NCBI GenBank assembly: GCA_003427395.1
Contig: BFEA01000005.1
Location: 6,250,865-6,272,742, forward strand
DNA: 21,878 bases
Reading direction: 5' to 3'
Source: Chara braunii
Taxonomy: Eukaryota > Streptophyta > Charophyceae > Charales > Characeae
Of this stretch, positions 18,928 through 21,878 are shown piece by piece. The notes under the pieces were generated by a model that was not told the origin of the DNA, did not search any database, and saw only the letters and a program-made list of their open reading frames with translations. Each line of letters begins with the position of its first letter. Within the stretch, counting starts at the first letter, position 1. The position numbers were made by a program, and so were the translations under genes.

Positions 18928-18945
18928 ACCACAACTCTGATACCA
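18928..18945 (-). promoter_or_regulatory. Primer-binding site, initiator tRNA-Met type
   Basis: Element-strand sequence TGGTATCAGAGTTGTGGT, 3 bp after the LTR end (CTTGCA-ATT-TGG). TGGTATCAGAG is the standard complement of the 3' end of plant initiator tRNA-Met, the usual primer for plant LTR retrotransposons. It fixes the element orientation and the 3' end of the 5' LTR. Confidence 0.93.
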
Positions 18946-18948
18946 AAT

Positions 18949-19888
18949 TGCAAGGAAAATGAGCAATAGCAAACTTCATAAATCAAACAGCATCATACAC
19001 ATGAAACCAGATAGTCGTGACCTCGAACCAATAGCAGAATTGCAACACGAGTTCCACCAAATAAGAGTACAGCTAAACCTCATAATTGACAATGCTGGAA
19101 TAGTCTCATCATCATCAACGAAGAACCAATGTTGATATCCTATCTGGCGCTCGGGGCCCAGACGACAGATGGCAGATCCTATCTAGCCTAATCTACAATG
19201 TCGCCAATGACGTCAACAGCTCCCCGAAGTACGAGCAGATCTCGGCCAATGTCGCACGCTTCAAGCACCAGGTATGTCTCTCGTATCACTCACAACCTCG
19301 TTCCCCAACTCACAAATGCCACATGCACCCAAGGACCACCATGCGCCCCATCCAGCTTACAGCAGCGCAGCTCGGCTATGGCTGCCTACTCCTTTCAGCT
19401 CGCCCGTGAGCTCGTGAGCGTTGGCCAGCATTAGCGCAGCAACGCTTGCGCAGCATGCAGCCAGTGCCCGAATGTCGATTGCCTGGGCAAGCCCTTTCCT
19501 AAATGGAAGTGGCCTGCCTGCCTCACGTGCAGCCTGGCTGCACTGGGTCCCTGCCCAGAAGCTTCCCGTAGGCCTAGGGAGGTTGAGCCTCAATCCAAAC
19601 GAATCAGGCCTAGGGCCACCGACAGTTACCCGTGCCCAACTGCTCACAGCCTGAGTTAGGCCTATGCTGGGTACCTCGCCCAGGGTCTGACTTAGATACA
19701 TTTGATAAAGGAGGCCAGGGTCTGGGCACCTTCAACCAACTGGCACTGCGCAACTGCCTGAATTTTCCCCAATTGCGAAGTAGTCCAAAATAGGCCTCTT
19801 GTCGTCTGTCGATCCTGCCTTCACTTAGGGCGGCCGACCTGTCGCAAATAGGGGTCCGGTAGGGCTTATCGAGGCCTTGTGCCTCGTA
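18949..19888 (-). repeat. Element C 5' LTR
   Basis: 18949-19298 matches the 3' LTR remnant at 11968-12317. The outer part (19299-19888), GC-rich and unlike anything else in the window, is assigned to the same LTR because the interrupted coding sequence of B/D resumes only at 19889 next to AAGG. That makes the LTR about 940 bp. The outer end reads TA where CA is expected, possibly one C-to-T change. The alternative is a 346-bp LTR (19294 ends in CA, preceded on the element strand by AGGT) plus an unrelated 0.6-kb insert. The inner 350 bp is near certain; the outer limit is less so. Confidence 0.7.
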
Positions 19889-21055
19889 AAGGTACCTAGA
19901 GGAGGGATATATAGGATGTCTCATGCGGAGTTAGATAAGCCTCACCAACGGCTCAAGGAACTCACAAAAAAGGGTTGGATCCGACCAAGTACCTCCCCTT
20001 ACGGTGCACTAGTTTTATTTGTTCCTAAGAGGCGGGGTACCTTGAGGATGTGTATTGACTATAGGGGTCTCAACGTCGTCACAGTTAAGAGTGTAGAGCC
20101 TCTACCACGCATCGACGACCTCTTGGAGGGTGCAGGGATGTTATACTTCAGTAAGATATACCTAAAGTTCAGATACCATCAGATTACCATAAGGCATGAG
20201 GATCAACACAAAACCGTTTTTCAGACTAGGTACAGTCTGTATAAGTTTGTGATGATGTGCTTTGAACTTTGCAATGCTCATGGGACTCTCCAACACGCGA
20301 TGAATAGGATCTTTCATGACTACTTAGATAAGTTTATCGCTGTGCACCTCGACGACATCCTTATCTTTAGTGGGACTGTATAGGAGCACGATGAGCACGT
20401 GAAGATAGTGTTGGGGCTCCTAAGACAGCATCAGTACAAGGTCAACTCGGAAAAATGCGAGTTCAGTTGCACCAAGATCTTGTCCCTGGCTCATGAAATT
20501 TCAGTACATGAACTAAGGTCAGATGATGCCAAAGTGGCCAGCATACGTGACTGGCCTAGACCACAGTTTGTGACATAGGTGAGGTCTTTCTTGGGGATGA
20601 CGGGCTACTGCTGCGCGTTTGTAAGGAACTATAGTACTATAGCTTCCCCACTGACGGACCTCGCGCACCATGAAGTCTTGAAGCTTCCGATCCTTTGAAG
20701 CGTTTAGTTGTGACAACAGATGACAGTCAATATGGCATTGGCGTGATCCTTGCGCAACAGGAGGAAAACAAGTCGAGGCTGATTCAGTTCATGAGCAAGA
20801 AGATGTCGTCTGAAAAACTAGCTAAGTCCACCTATGAGCGGGAGCTCTACACCCTATATAAAACGTTGATTCATTGGAGGCACTACCTCCTTGGCAGAAT
20901 TTTTTATATAAGATCTGACCAAGAGACTCTTTGTTGCATCAAAACGCACTCTCTGACGCACAAAAGAGATGGATCGAAGTCATAGATATGTATGACTTCA
21001 AACTGGACCGCCTGAAGGGAGAGTAGAACAAGGTGGTGGATGCATTATCCAGGAG
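19889..21055 (+). pseudogene. Element D (right half of B/D) reverse transcriptase-RNase H
   Basis: RT resumes at KVPRGGIYRMSHAELDK, then KKGWIRPSTSPYGALVLFVP, MCIDYRGLNVVTVKSVEPLP, RHEDQHKTVFQTRYSLYKFV and the catalytic box HLDD (20345-20356), with the usual Tyr changed to His but both Asp kept. TAG is at 20381-20383, another near 20577. A deletion of about 70 bp after PLTDLA (near 20664) removes the segment equivalent to DTPREWTDRCEAAF. RNase H runs from VVTTDDSQYGIGVILAQQ through SSEKLAKSTYERELYTLYK and SDQETL to VVDALSRSAD, with a 1-2-bp frameshift near 20950 and TAG near 21025. Confidence 0.88.
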
Positions 21056-21878
21056 CGCAGACGATTTGAGCGTCGTGGTGATCGAGTTTAGTATATCCGA
21101 GGATGTGACTCGATCCATGGTGGATGGCTATCTCGAGGATCCCATCATGTCTAAGATCATGCGCAAACTCAAGGCCAAAGACAAGGCCACAACTAATGAG
21201 TTTGTGCTGGTCAATGGTTTGTTGTTCCTCGAGAAGGAAGGCAATAAAAGACTGTGAGTACCATCTAGAGAGTCTTTGCACGACTTACTTTTAGGTGAGT
21301 GTCACGATGCAACCGAGCATTTTGGGTTCAAGAAAACATCAGCAAATCTAGTACAACGTTTCAGTTAACCACGATAATGGATGACGCGAAGAGACATGCC
21401 AGGTTTGTCCGCGTGACAAACCAAGAATGCAAGCACCACTTGGGCTTGTCAAGCCTTTGCTTATTCCTGCTGGCCCTAGTCAGAGCATCTCCATGGACTT
21501 CATGGACACTCTTGTGACCAGCCAGAACGGCAAACGACACATCTTCGTTATCGTGGACAGATTTAGTAAGTACGCTAGACTGGTTGCCATACCTGAAATC
21601 GCCAAGACTGGCGTAGTAATAAATCTATTTATGGATAACTTGGTGCGTGACTTCGGACTTCCCAAGCCTATTGTTCGCGATTGGGCTGTTAGATTCACGA
21701 GCAGACTGTGGCAAAACACAGCCCATCAAATGGGAACCCAACTGCACATGACATCAGGGAACCACCAGGAGTCAAATGGCCAAGCTGAACAGATGAACAT
21801 GGTAGTGCAGCACCTGCTTCGGCATTATATCAAGCCACATCTCTCATCACCAACCTGTACAATAACATCGTACATAGC
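21056..21878 (+). pseudogene. Element D integrase, broken and cut by the window edge
   Basis: Integrase remnant: KLKAKDKATTNEFVLVNGLL, LGECHDATEHFGFKKTSANL (H-x4-H), then a small deletion around 21390 that shifts the frame before CQVC-like PGLSA/ARFVR sequence. The DDE core is scattered over frames: SMDFMDTLVT near 21495, IFVIVDRFSKYARLVA near 21545-21590, RDFGLPKPIVRDWAVRFTS near 21650-21705 (RDWA in place of the usual DRDV) and NGQAEQMN near 21775. A further deletion near 21837-21842 joins HYIKPH directly to the LITNLYNNIVHS segment. The 3' end of the element lies outside the window. Confidence 0.88.

Larger units (their letters stand above)
11968..19888 (-). mobile_element. Element C: nearly complete Ty3/gypsy retrotransposon, nested in B/D
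   Basis: Reads right to left: 5' LTR, a 3-bp spacer, PBS for initiator tRNA-Met, 1.2-kb leader, gag, then pol (PR-RT-RH-INT) and a partial 3' LTR. The outer edges are AAGG/TG at 11964-11969 and CGTA/AAGG at 19885-19892. It is the best preserved copy, with a few single-base stops and frameshifts plus one deletion that removed the end of pol and the start of the 3' LTR. It has an intact YLDD box in RT and an intact DDE triad in integrase. Confidence 0.88.
9985..21878 (+). mobile_element. Element B/D: older Ty3/gypsy copy split in two by element C
   Basis: The left half (about 9985-11967) carries gag, protease and the first residues of RT, stopping at V-P-S-S-K-V. The right half (19889 to the window end) resumes with K-V-P-R-G-G-I-Y-R-M, the next residues expected from copies A and C, with no overlap and no gap. 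AAGG is present on both sides (11964-11967 and 19889-19892), consistent with a target-site duplication. The 5' LTR and leader are not identifiable upstream of gag, where microsatellite DNA begins. The 3' end lies beyond the window. Confidence 0.8.

Noticed and set aside
18990-19060. Possible tRNA-like B box (GGTTCGAGGTC on the minus strand) in the LTR
   Set aside because: The box departs from the GGTTCGANTCC consensus and no A box or cloverleaf could be drawn around it.
19357-19701. 114-codon minus-strand open frame in the outer part of the C LTR
   Set aside because: GC-rich Ala/Leu composition, no recognised motif; long frames are expected by chance in GC-rich DNA.
1-21878. CRISPR arrays, bacterial operons, phage or plasmid functions
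   Set aside because: No regularly spaced identical repeats with unique spacers, no ribosome-binding-site spaced genes; all recognisable proteins are eukaryotic LTR-retrotransposon domains.

Overview
The window looks like repeat-rich intergenic DNA from a large nuclear genome, most likely a green plant (land plant or charophyte-type alga). The reasons are Ty3/gypsy (Metaviridae-type) retrotransposons in three related copies, a primer-binding site matching plant initiator-tRNA-Met (TGGTATCAGAG), and long GA/GAA/CT microsatellites. I see no intact host gene, rRNA, tRNA or CRISPR array. I cannot name the species.

Layout. (1) 1-1017: a 124-bp-period direct repeat, a GAA-rich purine tract and pyrimidine-rich DNA without a convincing gene. 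(2) 1018-4353: a non-coding, T/C-rich region full of short inverted repeats, including a recurring 26-bp palindrome, a 73-nt hairpin, a degenerate duplication of about 0.65 kb, a 71-bp tandem duplication and a 26-bp minisatellite. (3) 4354-7868, plus strand: element A, a 5'-truncated Ty3/gypsy pol (protease, RT, RNase H, integrase, chromodomain-like tail) with many stops and frameshifts. (4) 7869-9880: fragments, namely a protease-like piece of a second retroelement family, a CCCAAGT-type repeat, a weak coding remnant, and a long purine tract ending in (GA)n then (CT)n. (5) About 9985-11967 and 19889-21878, plus strand: two halves of one older element, B (gag, protease, start of RT) and D (rest of RT, RNase H, integrase, running off the window). 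(6) 11968-19888, minus strand: element C, the best preserved copy, inserted inside the RT region of B/D. It has a 5' LTR, a PBS, a 1.2-kb leader, gag with a CCHC zinc knuckle, the pol domains and a partial 3' LTR.

How it works together. A, B/D and C belong to one lineage: they share protein motifs (LPFDMLLGMY in protease, EDQHKTAF in RT, GNH...NGQ.EQMNR in integrase) and gene order. The nesting gives a relative chronology: B/D inserted first, then C. Over 346 aligned positions the two C LTR copies differ at about 24 (counted by eye, roughly 93% identity). All copies are disabled. In both copies with gag (B and C), gag ends at a TAG with pol open in the -1 frame. A GGGAAAC heptamer precedes the stop in B and AGGAAAC in C, so the ancestral family probably made Gag-Pol by -1 ribosomal frameshifting.
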